A stretch of 64,000 bases of DNA, from positions 314,355-378,354 of the forward strand of contig DATNPX010000016.1 of the NCBI GenBank assembly GCA_036702975.1, written 5' to 3'. Positions within the stretch are counted from its first letter, which is position 1. Each line of letters opens with the position of its first letter. The notes beneath the pieces were generated by a model. It had not been told where the DNA came from. It did no database searches and saw only the letters and a list, made by a program, of their open reading frames with translations. The DNA comes from DATNPX01 sp036702975 (GTDB lineage: Bacteria > Cyanobacteriota > Vampirovibrionia > Obscuribacterales > Obscuribacteraceae). Both the position numbers and the translations under genes were made by a program. Shown here in pieces: positions 1 through 8,881 of the stretch.

Positions 1-275
1 GTTTGAACAGCCCGCAAGCTGGCTTCAGACTTGCTTACTTCCAAAGCGGCTCGAGACACTTCTCTGTTGTGCTGCAAAGCTAATATCTCAACGTCATGCA
101 GCGTCAAAGACGACCCAGATTGAGACGACAGTGGAGACTGCGGAGATTGCGGAGACTGAGAAGATTGGGATGCCTGCACGGACAGGGGCTCGGAGATTGC
201 CGGTAACCACTGTGATACAAAGCCTAAAATCGCAGCCAATGCAAACAATATCTGGCATCGCTTCAAGCGACACAC
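1..275 (-). CDS. TolC-family outer-membrane efflux protein, N-terminal part, runs off left edge
   Basis: The minus strand is open from about 329 to the left edge. It encodes a secretion signal (basic start with LKR, then a hydrophobic stretch ILFALAAILGFVSQWLPA), a Q/S/P-rich linker with repeated SPQ units, and then TLHDVEILALQHNREVSRA, the typical first helix of TolC-like outer-membrane factors. Such proteins form the outer-membrane channel of tripartite exporters. There is no ATG; GTG codons at 275, 320 and 329 are all possible. I chose 275 because it gives the most ordinary signal peptide. A GGAGGT at 365-370 lies too far upstream for any of them. The rest of the gene, and probably its partner pump, lies outside the window. 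Confidence 0.6.
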   Translation of the reverse strand, partial: MCRLKRCQILFALAAILGFVSQWLPAISEPLSVQASQSSQSPQSPQSPLSSQSGSSLTLHDVEILALQHNREVSRAALEVSKSEASLRAVQ

Positions 276-614
276 GAAGGCGCGAAAAATAGGTGATCGG
301 CAGAAAAAAGCGCTAAACACAGTGAGCACTTGGACGGACGAATTCGTGCAAAGTAGCTTAGCAGACCTCCTATAGACCTTTTCCGGGACCTTTTCTTATC
401 CTTCGAGCAGTATAATGTGCGCGAAAAAAGCGGTCGGAGGCGGGTCGGAACAAAGAATTCAGAAGCGGCCATCACGTAGCACGAAGATTGAATCTCTGTC
501 ATGAGCGCTGTCATGAGGTAAGTTCATATGATTTATGATTACGGCTTGGATTGGCAGTTCAGCACGAAGTGAGATTTGTGCGCCAAAATCTCACATTCCC
601 GCAAAGTACTGTTG

Positions 615-2318
615 CTACTCCACTTCCGCCAACGCATCCTCAATAGTAATGCCTTTGCGGTGACAATACATAAGTGTCGCTGCGGCATCGTCAAGAGAGA
701 GAGAATAGCGGTCCATCATATCCAGACATTGCAGCGCAGATGCATGAGTCTTCGGGCTTATGCATCCGAACTCAACGAGATATTGCACCGGACTGCCCCC
801 ATTCCATTGGTGTAAGGTCATGGCAGCTTTAGCATCCTCACCGGTGATGATACCAGCTTGAATGAGGACTTTTAAGACAGCATCGATGATCGGAAGCTCT
901 GGAATGGCATCATTCCCAGAATCTGCGTCTTGAGCCTGAGCGACCGCTGTTTGCGGTCTGGCTTCACTATCTGCTGGAGTCTGCAGAGCAAGCGCATGCC
1001 TGAACGGTACCTGGTCAGATACGCTCAGGTGCGAAGGACCACCGTGCACCTTAGAAAACTCAGCCAATTCCACAGCCAGTTCGTTCACCGTTTGATAGCG
1101 GTCGAGCGGATCTTTTTCCAGCATTTTCAGAACTATTTTTTCCAAATTTCTTGGGATCATCAAATCAGGACGCCAGGCAGAAAATGGCTCCGCGCGGTCG
1201 TTGACGTGCATAAAGAGTGTGGAGATCGCATTCGGTCCGTTAAAGGGAAGCTTGCCTGAGATCGCCTCATACATGACACAACCGAGAGAGTAAATGTCTG
1301 AACGCGCATCCATATCCATACTGCGGCACTGCTCGGGGCTCATGTAGAATGGGCTGCCGAGAGCATCCCCGGTTTGGGTCAATTTCTGCAAAGTATTTTC
1401 TGCCTGGCCAACAATCTTTGCAATACCAAAGTCGACAAGCTTGACGACAAAATCGCCTGATTCTTGCGGAATTAGAATGATGTTGCGCGGCTTCACATCA
1501 CGATGAATATATTGTTTGTCGTGCGCATGAATCAGCGCACCGCAAACCTGTGTAAAAAGACGCACGAATAATGGCAAAGAGAGCGGACCATTTTCTGCAA
1601 GCAGATCATCGAGAGTATAGCCGTCGAGATACTCCATAACCATATATGGCAACTGTTCTGGGGAATAGCCATAATCAAATACACTGACAACGTTTGGATG
1701 CTTGAAGTTGATGCAAATACTCATCTCCTTCTCGAAACGCTGCTTGGCCTTTGAATCTTCCACCATATGTGTGTGCAGGAGCTTGACCGCCACGTCACGA
1801 TTCATGACCATGTCAAAACCCTTAAACACCATTCCCATTCCGCCTTTAGCGATCATTTCAGTGATCTTGTAGCGGTCGAGAAAAACGGTGCCGACACCGA
1901 TAGACTGCGTCACAACGACCAGGTTTTGTTGCTCCGCTTCGTCATAAACCGGATGGGTGCCGGTCGTTTTCGTGAAATCACCCTGCGGAGTAATCCTTTT
2001 CAGAAGCATGCGGTAGACCTGCTCCGCATCTTCAGTCACCAGTTTCCAAATGAGCATGGCCGGCTGATGGTCAACGCGCAAGAGGTTCCAGGTCGGAACA
2101 TCACCGCGATAGCTGACCTGCAATTGGTAGGTCGCACCACTCATTGCACGCCACTGAAGAACCTGCGGCGTGGGAGCCGATTCCAGCGCGCGCCCCAACG
2201 TAAAAGAAATATCTTTACGTGAAGGAGGGGTCGCCAGGTTCAAATTGTCGAGAATGGCGTCATTAGCCCGCTTTTGCAGCGGGTTTCTTTTAAATGAAAA
2301 TGAATCGTGGAGAGCCAT
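615..2318 (-). CDS. Hanks-type Ser/Thr protein kinase with MshEN-like tail
   Basis: Protein of 567 residues. A complete kinase domain lies at about residues 150-420: glycine loop GGMGMVF (near 159-165), VAVK lysine (179), HRDVKPRN catalytic loop (272-279), DFG (296-298) and SPE (327-329). It should phosphorylate Ser/Thr of unknown targets. The first 145 residues match no domain I recognise. The last 90 residues (LIQAGIITGED, then LVEFGCISPKT) repeat a half-module like those in the MshEN-like protein at 5512-6870. There is no membrane segment, so it is probably cytoplasmic. The ATG at 2318 follows GGGGGA at the right distance and is preferred over a GTG 21 bases upstream. It is transcribed alone. 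Confidence 0.9.
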   Translation of the reverse strand: MALHDSFSFKRNPLQKRANDAILDNLNLATPPSRKDISFTLGRALESAPTPQVLQWRAMSGATYQLQVSYRGDVPTWNLLRVDHQPAMLIWKLVTEDAEQVYRMLLKRITPQGDFTKTTGTHPVYDEAEQQNLVVVTQSIGVGTVFLDRYKITEMIAKGGMGMVFKGFDMVMNRDVAVKLLHTHMVEDSKAKQRFEKEMSICINFKHPNVVSVFDYGYSPEQLPYMVMEYLDGYTLDDLLAENGPLSLPLFVRLFTQVCGALIHAHDKQYIHRDVKPRNIILIPQESGDFVVKLVDFGIAKIVGQAENTLQKLTQTGDALGSPFYMSPEQCRSMDMDARSDIYSLGCVMYEAISGKLPFNGPNAISTLFMHVNDRAEPFSAWRPDLMIPRNLEKIVLKMLEKDPLDRYQTVNELAVELAEFSKVHGGPSHLSVSDQVPFRHALALQTPADSEARPQTAVAQAQDADSGNDAIPELPIIDAVLKVLIQAGIITGEDAKAAMTLHQWNGGSPVQYLVEFGCISPKTHASALQCLDMMDRYSLSLDDAAATLMYCHRKGITIEDALAEVE

Positions 2319-2482
2319 TTTCCCCCGCAGCTGGGACACGCAGTCGACCTTAGAATAATTGTAGCGGAATTTAGCCCTCAGACCGCGGCTAAAGGCTCAA
2401 AACGCCGATTGGTGGGCAAAAGTCCACCTCAAGCTGTTCCGAGCAGACTCGACTAGTCGGTCCAATTTGACGGCATTTCATC

Positions 2483-2881
2483 TCATGCTATCCGCATTCT
2501 AGTGAACAGTCGAGCAACAAACGAGTTAGAACACCTCGAGAAGATACCTGAAGGCTTCCCTGCCGCGATCGGAATGGTGCAAAAGACCTTCGCCGCCTCA
2601 TTGACAACAGCGACTCGATCGGACCTAGGCACAACAATGAAACTAAGAGCGCTCCTTTTGTGAGTGATCTTAGAAGCCACGCGGGCGGCCACGACCTGAA
2701 CTTCACCGGTAAAGTCACTTTTCTGTGTCAATCTATATCCGTCCATCTCAGCTTCCGGCACATCTTTGCCGCCAGCACCGAGCTGAGCAAGCGACAATAT
2801 CGAGCAAATTGCCAGAAGGCATGCCCACACCGATTGCAAACTCGTCGGGACGCCGATAAATCTACAAAAATCGCTTGGCAT
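2483..2881 (-). CDS. Truncated secreted paralogue of the protein at 17865-18797
   Basis: Frame of 132 residues with a hydrophobic N-terminal stretch (VWACLLAICSILSLAQLGAG), probably a signal peptide. From residue 46 it aligns by eye with the 310-residue protein encoded at 17865-18797: DGYRLTQ vs DGYFLRQ, then SALSFIVVPRSDRVAVVNEAAKVF vs a matching stretch ending VVAVCNHGSKVY, then a Pro/Lys-rich segment. The similarity stops after about 70 residues, and two thirds of the longer protein has no counterpart here. This is either a short diverged paralogue or a decaying gene copy. Function is unknown for both. Confidence 0.5.
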   Translation of the reverse strand: MPSDFCRFIGVPTSLQSVWACLLAICSILSLAQLGAGGKDVPEAEMDGYRLTQKSDFTGEVQVVAARVASKITHKRSALSFIVVPRSDRVAVVNEAAKVFCTIPIAAGKPSGIFSRCSNSFVARLFTRMRIA

Positions 2882-2948
2882 AAGCCCTAAGCGCTCTTTC
2901 GAACTCTAGAAATTGTAACCATTATCTCAAAATATCCGCTGCACGCAG

Positions 2949-2954
2949 TATAAT
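2949..2954 (+). promoter_or_regulatory. Candidate -10 element of the P-loop kinase gene
   Basis: A consensus TATAAT lies 36 bases before the GTG start at 2991. No good -35 hexamer is visible at the usual distance, so the call rests on the -10 and its position alone. Confidence 0.3.
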
Positions 2955-2990
2955 TCGCGGGTTCTGCGAGCAGGTTTTCGAGAGGCTCCG

Positions 2991-3479
2991 GTGAAAAAAC
3001 TGATTCTGCTCATCGGTATTCCGGGATCGGGCAAAACTACACTGTCTAAGCGGCTCGTGGAAAAAAACTTCAAACGCATCTGCGCGGACGAAATACGCGG
3101 AGAGCTCTACGGCGACCAAATCGTACAGGGCGACTCAACGCAAGTCTTCACCATTTTTTTTGAACGACTGAGAGCATTGTTCGCAGAAAATGCAGACGTA
3201 GTCGTCGACAATACAAACCTATATTTCAAGCATCGCAAGCCGATTCTCGACATCGCTGCAGAATGTGGATACACCGACATTCAGCTATGGCTTCTCGACG
3301 TTCCGCTCGAAACATGCTTAAAACGAAACATCGACCGCGAACGAAACGTGCCTCAGGAAACCATCACGAACTACTACAACGAACTAAATCGGTCGCGTCC
3401 GAAACGCTCAGAAGGAAAGTTAGTAATATTGCGTCCTAACAAAGAGGGCACAGAACTGCTGTTTTTCGCTCAGTCATAA
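2991..3479 (+). CDS. AAA_33-family P-loop kinase (polynucleotide/zeta-toxin-like kinase fold)
   Basis: Protein of 162 residues that begins with a Walker A motif, GIPGSGKTT (residues 9-17). It has the short single-domain layout of small ATP-dependent kinases related to polynucleotide kinase 5'-kinase domains. DVVVDNTNLYFKHRKPIL is the hallmark second motif (VxDxTN) of this family. The segment LKRNIDRERNVPQETI probably forms the lid, with arginines that contact ATP phosphate. The phosphorylated substrate cannot be told from sequence. The GTG start is supported by GAGAGG about six bases upstream. The downstream oxidoreductase starts 61 bases after the stop on the same strand and may be co-transcribed. 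Confidence 0.8.
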   Translation: MKKLILLIGIPGSGKTTLSKRLVEKNFKRICADEIRGELYGDQIVQGDSTQVFTIFFERLRALFAENADVVVDNTNLYFKHRKPILDIAAECGYTDIQLWLLDVPLETCLKRNIDRERNVPQETITNYYNELNRSRPKRSEGKLVILRPNKEGTELLFFAQS

Positions 3480-3540
3480 GCTCAAAATACAAGACAGAGC
3501 GCACACTAGATCGACAGTTGACGACAACGAGGTAATTAGC

Positions 3541-4563
3541 ATGGCCGCTTTATCCAACAAACAGTTTCGCCTAAAGGTACGCCCTACAGGACGTGTATCG
3601 AAAGACAATTTTGATTTCGTAGACGAGCCGGTAGCGGAACTCAAGGATGGTCAGGCGCTTGTGAAAAACCTCTACTTGTCGCTCGACCCAACCAATAGAA
3701 TCTGGATGACCGATGTCCCTCAATACATGCCGCCGGTCAAACTAGGCGACGTAATGCGAGGTGGAGCATTGGGCGAGGTAATCGAGTCTAAAAACAGTCG
3801 CTACAAAAAAGGCGATTTAGTAAGCGGTTTACTGGGATGGCAGGAATATGCAACAGTAAATGACAACGATAGTATGCCACCACAGGTGCTCCCAAAGCTA
3901 TTGCCCATTCCTCTAACAGCAATGCTCGGTCCGGCAGGAATGACCGGGCTGACTGCCTATTTCGGGCTGCTAGACATTGGGCAACCGAAAAAAGGAGAGA
4001 CAATCGTCGTCTCAGCCGCAGCCGGTGCGGTAGGCAGTATCGTTGGACAGATTGGCAAAATCAAAGAGTGTCGAGTCGTCGGAATCGCAGGAGACGACGA
4101 GAAATGCAAGTGGCTCACAGAAGAGCTTGGGTTCGATGCAGCCGTTAACTACAAAAAAGACGATTGGAAGAAGCGCTTGAAAGAAGCCTGTCCAAATGGA
4201 GTGGACATCAACTTCGAAAACGTTGGCGGCGAAATCATGAACACAGTGAATTCCATGTTGAACTTGAATGCACGAGTGCCGCTGTGCGGCTTAATCTCTG
4301 GTTACAACGACGGTGATGCCTCGAAAGCGCAGGCAGATATGCGAGTAATTCTACACAGACGAGCCCGCATCCAAGGATTCATCATTCTCGACTTCGCGCC
4401 AAAGTTCAAGGAAGCAGCTACCCAGCTAGCTATGTGGATTATGCAAGGAAAGATCAAATATCGCGAAACTATCGTCGACGGGCTCGAGCAAGCACCGACT
4501 GCGCTCAATATGCTGTTTGATGGCGAGAACACCGGAAAACTTATCGTCAAAATCAGTAACTGA
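3541..4563 (+). CDS. NADP-dependent oxidoreductase, CurA / leukotriene B4 dehydrogenase-like MDR family
   Basis: Protein of 340 residues, the normal length of zinc-free medium-chain reductases that reduce alpha,beta-unsaturated ketones with NADPH. Family marks are LSLDPTNRIWM near the N-terminus, the nucleotide-binding turn AAAGAVGSIVGQIGK (about 158-172), LTEELGFDAAVNYK, and NVGGEIM. No structural-zinc cysteines are present. GAGGT lies 8 bases before the ATG. It shares a strand with the upstream P-loop kinase and the downstream YceI gene, but the gaps (61 and 97 bases) leave an operon open. The native substrate is unknown. Confidence 0.9.
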   Translation: MAALSNKQFRLKVRPTGRVSKDNFDFVDEPVAELKDGQALVKNLYLSLDPTNRIWMTDVPQYMPPVKLGDVMRGGALGEVIESKNSRYKKGDLVSGLLGWQEYATVNDNDSMPPQVLPKLLPIPLTAMLGPAGMTGLTAYFGLLDIGQPKKGETIVVSAAAGAVGSIVGQIGKIKECRVVGIAGDDEKCKWLTEELGFDAAVNYKKDDWKKRLKEACPNGVDINFENVGGEIMNTVNSMLNLNARVPLCGLISGYNDGDASKAQADMRVILHRRARIQGFIILDFAPKFKEAATQLAMWIMQGKIKYRETIVDGLEQAPTALNMLFDGENTGKLIVKISN

Positions 4564-4660
4564 TTGATAAAAACAGCATTAGCACAGTTCATATAATCAG
4601 CTCGAGAGTTCGATAATTGTATTAAAAGCGCACTCAGTAAAAATGAAGAAAGGAGAACAA

Positions 4661-5293
4661 ATGCTTCGCAACACCATTCTAGCCACTAGCGCACTCGCCC
4701 TCTTGTCCCTACCGGCGGTGGCAGATTCCGATGAGTGGACAGTCGATTCGGCTCACACATCAGCTCGCTTTTCCGTCAAACACATGATGATTTCAAACGT
4801 TAACGGAGACTTCGCCAAAGTCGGCGGCAGCGTAAAATACGACGGCAAGAGCCTGGACAAAGCCACCATTAATGCCACCATTGACGCAAACTCTGTTGAC
4901 ACCCGCGACGAAAATCGCGACAAACATCTGAAATCAGCCGACTTCTTCGACACGGCCAAGTATCCCACCATCACCTTCAAATCAACCAAGATTGAGCCAG
5001 GCAAAGACGGTTTCAAAATCTACGGCGACTTGACCATGCACGGCGTTACAAAAAACGTCGTACTCAATGCAGAACCGCTCTCACCAGTCATCAAAGCACA
5101 TGGTGGATTGCATGTAGGCACTTCGGCAACGACCAAAATCAACCGCAAGGAGTTTGGTCTGAACTTCAACAAGACGCTCGACAACGGCGGCGCCATGGTT
5201 GGAGACGACGTGAACATAACGCTCGACGTCGAACTGAAGCAAGCCGCGCCAGAAAAAACTGGCGAAGCAAAAGCTAAATCCGATAAATCGTAA
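4661..5293 (+). CDS. YceI-family periplasmic lipid-binding protein
   Basis: Protein of 210 residues with a cleavable signal (NTILATSALALLSLPAVADS) and a complete YceI domain: WTVDSAHTSARFSVKHMM, the KSADFFDTAKYPTITFKS core, and TKINRKEFGLNF. YceI proteins are lipocalin-like barrels that bind isoprenoid-type lipids. A 20-residue K/A/E-rich tail follows the domain. The start is ATG 4661, preceded by AGGAGA; an in-frame ATG at 4643 lies upstream of that ribosome-binding site. A second YceI gene lies at 25293-25913, about 20 kb away. They are clear paralogues sharing long blocks around the sites quoted. Confidence 0.92.
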   Translation: MLRNTILATSALALLSLPAVADSDEWTVDSAHTSARFSVKHMMISNVNGDFAKVGGSVKYDGKSLDKATINATIDANSVDTRDENRDKHLKSADFFDTAKYPTITFKSTKIEPGKDGFKIYGDLTMHGVTKNVVLNAEPLSPVIKAHGGLHVGTSATTKINRKEFGLNFNKTLDNGGAMVGDDVNITLDVELKQAAPEKTGEAKAKSDKS

Positions 5294-5359
5294 AAGCTCA
5301 CCTCAGCGAACTTTCCGCCGGGTACGATTCTACTTGGCGCGATGGGGTCTGGTTAAACC

Positions 5360-5418
5360 GTCAGAATTTCATAATTCAAACCCGTCACGGATGAGCGTTT
5401 CAATTATGAAATTCTGAC
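5360..5418. repeat. Long perfect inverted repeat between convergent genes
   Basis: Arms GTCAGAATTTCATAATT (5360-5376) and AATTATGAAATTCTGAC (5402-5418) are perfect 17-base reverse complements. After one mismatch the stem continues with AAAC/GTTT (5378-5381 with 5397-5400). It sits between the convergent yceI-like gene and the MshEN-like gene. No T-run follows on either side, so it is either an unusual bidirectional terminator or a small palindromic element. Confidence 0.7.
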
Positions 5419-5511
5419 ACCATGCTCACATCCCAAATCGACACCCTTGCATCTCCCAATCCCCCCAGCGGAAAGCTCATCAATAGGTCAACCAGCTTGC
5501 AAATCGCTGGT

Positions 5512-6870
5512 TCAGCCTTCTTGAGTCAACCAATCGATCAGATCAGACTCTGAATAATTGATTTCAGACTCTTTGAATGGACGCGCGCCCACTGTCCATC
5601 CCATTTTTGCAACGGCTTGAGGAACTGTACAATCATCTTTCAAGCAGATATTCAGCACAATCATCGCTTGTTCGACATCCAATACTCCGTTTAGAACATC
5701 AAGATAAAGATGTTCAGCCACTGTTCGCAAGCGCTGTTCTTCTTTTCGAATGGTGCCATCGACATCACCATCGGTGCCAGATTCTGACCGAGAATCGCCG
5801 TCTCTGCTTAAATTCCCATCGGCAGATTCAGACTCTGCCCCTTTCGCAAACTTGCGGACCGGTCCTTTTCCTTTCCCTTGGGCCTTCGCCTTTTCGCGCC
5901 CCTCGAGCTTCAAATCGTCCAACTTCAGTCCCGTCAATTGAGCGGCGAGAGTAGTCAGTGCTTCGCTCGCCAAAAGGCGCTTCTTACTGTCCTCTACGAT
6001 GTTCTTCTCCAGAACCTCTGCTACGCTTGTATTGTCATCAACCGAACTCAATGCCGCTATCGCCTGATTTCGCTGCACCAGCCCCATGCTAATCAGCCGC
6101 TGCAATTCAAGCGCAGCCTGCAAACGGGGTTTACTCAAAAGCCGGCTCTCAACAAGAATCTCGCCGATCAGTTTCGATTTATAAGCGGAAATCTCCATCG
6201 CCTCGCAAAAGTCTTCTTCTTTTACCAGTCCCGCCTCGACAAGCAGATCGCCCAGCCGCATGGCATCTTTTTCTTGCTTCTGCGGCGTCGATGTTTTCGC
6301 GCCTACTTTAAGTCCATTTCTTGCGCAGACCTGCCGCAAGAGCGTCACACCTTGAGGTCGCGTAAGCTCCCCCTTGCGAATCCGCTCCTGAACTCGCAGT
6401 GCATGCTGCAAAGCCCGAGGAGAGAGCGCACCGATTAAAACAAGCGTGCGACCAAGAGGCTGCAGGCTGTTGCGATTGTGCGCCAGCCCTTTGGCAAGCT
6501 CCAGTTGCGATATAAGTTGTGCACTGACGAGAAGCTGTCCTAACTTATTAGATGGAGCCTTGGAGTCTCGATGCCATTTGATCCTGCGCAGCGCGCCCTC
6601 GAGGCCAAGACTCTTTTGGTCTTTCAAAAGCGGCACAGCAGCTAGCAATTTGTCTTCATCCACAAGCTTGTCTTTCAACATCGATTGCGCCTGAATCATC
6701 GCGCGCAACTCTTCTCGCGTGAGAGCACCCGTGACGAGTAACACGCTCCCAAGCGGCATGCCCGTACTGCGCGTCATCATGAGCGCCACCTCCAGCTCCT
6801 CAGGACTGAGAAGCGAAAGCTCGGTCAAAATGGTTCCAAGCCGCCAGTCACTCTTTTTGACTTTCTTCAT
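5512..6870 (-). CDS. Protein made of repeated MshEN-like (GspE N-terminal) modules
   Basis: Protein of 452 residues with no ATPase domain. It carries repeated units of about 50 residues matching the MshEN pattern RLGxxLxxxxxLxxxxLxxAL...PLGxxLxxxGxL. Copies begin near residue 10 (RLGTILTELSLLSPEELEVAL, trimmed), 110 (LGQLLVSAQLISQLELAKGL), and 205 (RLGDLLVEAGLVKEEDF). Each has a second half (PLGSVLLVTGALT, PLGRTLVLIGALS, LIGEILVESRLLS). In MshE-type ATPases this module binds cyclic-di-GMP. A low-complexity K/G/S/D-rich stretch (about 325-375) precedes a degenerate C-terminal unit. There is no signal or membrane segment. It may be a stand-alone nucleotide sensor or scaffold; that role is inferred. 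Confidence 0.7.
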   Translation of the reverse strand: MKKVKKSDWRLGTILTELSLLSPEELEVALMMTRSTGMPLGSVLLVTGALTREELRAMIQAQSMLKDKLVDEDKLLAAVPLLKDQKSLGLEGALRRIKWHRDSKAPSNKLGQLLVSAQLISQLELAKGLAHNRNSLQPLGRTLVLIGALSPRALQHALRVQERIRKGELTRPQGVTLLRQVCARNGLKVGAKTSTPQKQEKDAMRLGDLLVEAGLVKEEDFCEAMEISAYKSKLIGEILVESRLLSKPRLQAALELQRLISMGLVQRNQAIAALSSVDDNTSVAEVLEKNIVEDSKKRLLASEALTTLAAQLTGLKLDDLKLEGREKAKAQGKGKGPVRKFAKGAESESADGNLSRDGDSRSESGTDGDVDGTIRKEEQRLRTVAEHLYLDVLNGVLDVEQAMIVLNICLKDDCTVPQAVAKMGWTVGARPFKESEINYSESDLIDWLTQEG

Positions 6871-7043
6871 GACTATTCCGATATTCGGACGTGGATATAT
6901 ACATGCACTTTAACTTGTAAGAGGAGCTTCATCAAGCAATATTTGCCCACCACAGTCGCAAATCGAAACCGTGACCGCCGCAACACGACTTGGTACTATA
7001 TTTGACTGGAACTATCAGACACTGAACAGTACGAGTGGGGAAA

Positions 7044-7652
7044 ATGGCATCAATCGGTCGGTGCGTTCAAGTTTTTTCGATTATGGTGGCAGCCTGTAAT
7101 TCGTTGCCTTGCCTTGCACAGGGTCCCTCCACGATTCCGGAAAAGCCGACTAAGATTCGCAATCTGTTCAGAATGATGGGTGGTCAACCCCGCGACGCCC
7201 GCAAAGTCGGACTCTCATTTAGCAGTGTCTGCGGCGTTGAAATTTACTATCCGAAAGATTGGATCTCGCACGAGCATGAAGAGTTGCCTCCTGATTGGTC
7301 TTTGTGGCTCACAAAGGACGGACTGAACGAGATGACGCACATCCACATGGAGGAACGTCCGGCCTACTCACTCGAACAGATTTTGAGCGACGACACTGAA
7401 GCTCGAAAAAAGGAAAAACAGCCAGGCAAGGTGACGCAGGGAGTGCGGAAAAAGATCGGAGACTACAAAGCAGTGCCGGCATTAGAAGCCACTTTTGCCT
7501 ACGGACCCGACGACAGCATCTTGCGTCACGTCGTCTATTTCGGAATTCCACCGAGGGTGCATGCGTTGGTTTTGCAATGCCGGAAAGATGAATATGACGC
7601 AGTTAAGGGCGATTTTGAACACATACTTTCGACAATCAGTCTCCACGAATAA
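7044..7652 (+). CDS. Secreted protein, possibly PsbP/DcrB-like fold
   Basis: Protein of 202 residues with a signal peptide (VFSIMVAACNSLPCLAQG). The mature part contains EIYYPKDWISHEHEELPPDW and ends with a segment of the type seen in PsbP/DUF1795-like proteins (VVYFGIPPRVHALVLQCRKDEYD followed by a last helix, quoted in part), where a lipoprotein-like alpha/beta fold has no known enzymatic role. That assignment is from pattern only. ATG 7044 is chosen; a GTG at 7035 in the same frame has no better ribosome-binding site. It stands alone between the divergent MshEN-like gene and the next secreted protein. Confidence 0.7.
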   Translation: MASIGRCVQVFSIMVAACNSLPCLAQGPSTIPEKPTKIRNLFRMMGGQPRDARKVGLSFSSVCGVEIYYPKDWISHEHEELPPDWSLWLTKDGLNEMTHIHMEERPAYSLEQILSDDTEARKKEKQPGKVTQGVRKKIGDYKAVPALEATFAYGPDDSILRHVVYFGIPPRVHALVLQCRKDEYDAVKGDFEHILSTISLHE

Positions 7653-7741
7653 GCTGACGCCTATTTCACAGTGCCACCGTATTTAGTATCATCAAGGGAA
7701 CAATCACCACAAAAGAAGAAACGTTTCATATTCCTTTCAAT

Positions 7742-7755
7742 TCACTATATAGTGA
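7742..7755. promoter_or_regulatory. Perfect 14-base palindrome TCACTATATAGTGA
   Basis: The sequence is its own reverse complement and lies 76 bases upstream of the secreted-protein start at 7831. Position and symmetry suit a dimeric regulator's operator, but no cognate regulator is adjacent. Confidence 0.4.
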
Positions 7756-7830
7756 GGCTTTTTTGGACTAAACTCTTCTGTTGCATTAACGCAAAAGACA
7801 AACGCCGAAAGTTACGCAGAGGAAGCTATT

Positions 7831-8634
7831 TTGGGAACCAGCAAGAACCGCTTGAGAACCGCCTTTTTAAGTATCAGCATCCTGGGCATCCAGGCTTCAG
7901 GAACAGCCGGATTCGCACAATCACTTGACGTCAAGCATCCAAGCCCTTTACGGGAAGGTCAGAACGCTGCAGTCATCGACAGCTTCGGAGGAGACCAGTT
8001 TTGGTGTTTCACAGCTGGTCCTGGAAATTTCACAATCAACTTCAAACGCTCTGACCCCCAAGAAGGATTCCCCGTGGGAGGCAAAGCCGGCTTCGGCGCT
8101 GTATTCGCTCCAACCACGGCGGGCGCGACTATAAGCGGCAAAGATGTGATTGGTGGTGCAACTTACAGCGGACACTGCAACAAGCCGACCCGAGTAGTCT
8201 GCATGGTTCAAAAGCCGAGCAGCCCACTCGTTCGTCAAACTATCAACTACACAATCACAGTAAGCGGTTCCGAAGGTAGCTCTAGTTCGGGTTCGTCCAC
8301 AAACTCAGATGCATCAGGCGGCGGCTCAGGGGCGGTTGAAACTGGTGGAACCAGTGGTTTAAGCAGCACCCATGGTGCTACATCAAGCACGGACAGAGTC
8401 GCTGGTGTTTACGATGTAATGGTAAATAGTTATGGAGTGGCAAAGTTCACGAGCGATGGAAACATAACCACCACATCTGGTGCTTCCGGCAAGTGGTCGA
8501 TGTTTGACGACGCTACCCGAACTTACGTCATCAACATCGACACCGGCAAATGGACACTGACTTTTGAGCCAGCCCGTGGATTTGTGGACAACAACGGGAC
8601 ACTCATCTTCAGCATGAAGAAAGTAGTTCACTAG
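7831..8634 (+). CDS. Secreted two-domain protein with Ser/Gly-rich linker, unknown function
   Basis: Protein of 267 residues starting at TTG; the GAGGAAG at 7819-7825 supports it. A signal sequence (LSISILGIQASGTAGFAQS) is followed by a domain of about 115 residues with WCFTAGPGNFTINFK and two cysteine-containing strands. Then comes a low-complexity linker of Ser, Gly and Thr (about 150-190), and a C-terminal domain with VAGVYDVMVNSYGVAKFTSDG and TYVINIDTGKWTLTF, a beta-rich pattern. I do not recognise either domain. The linker suggests an extracytoplasmic, multi-domain protein that may bind a surface ligand. Confidence 0.75.
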   Translation: MGTSKNRLRTAFLSISILGIQASGTAGFAQSLDVKHPSPLREGQNAAVIDSFGGDQFWCFTAGPGNFTINFKRSDPQEGFPVGGKAGFGAVFAPTTAGATISGKDVIGGATYSGHCNKPTRVVCMVQKPSSPLVRQTINYTITVSGSEGSSSSGSSTNSDASGGGSGAVETGGTSGLSSTHGATSSTDRVAGVYDVMVNSYGVAKFTSDGNITTTSGASGKWSMFDDATRTYVINIDTGKWTLTFEPARGFVDNNGTLIFSMKKVVH

Positions 8635-8786
8635 CGCGTAGTTTCCATTGCGGAAGACCACTGTTCTCTTATTCTCTGGCGACCGCGACATCAGCGTGAA
8701 AAAGCCAATACGCGGACTTGACTGTAACGATCAGGTGGCTCAACCAGACGTACTGCTTCCGCAGGATACCACTTGAAATTTAACCC

Positions 8787-8819
8787 AGAACGATAGAACA
8801 AAAATCGTTCCAGCGTTCT
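8787..8819. promoter_or_regulatory. GAAC/GTTC repeat cluster, candidate TetR operator
   Basis: GAACGAT (8788-8794) and ATCGTTC (8804-8810) are perfect inverted repeats with a 9-base spacer. A further CGTTCT (8814-8819) can pair with AGAACG (8787-8792). The cluster lies about 65 bases before the TetR start at 8882, where an autoregulatory operator would be expected. Confidence 0.5.
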
Positions 8820-8881
8820 AAACTGGTATGAAGCATAATCGTGGAGTACTGTTGGTCATCTCATTGGCAAGCTGGGTAAAC

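Noticed and set aside
263..514. Minus-strand frame of 83 codons
   Set aside because: The TolC-like N-terminus lies in a different frame over the same bases and is far more convincing; this one lacks features.
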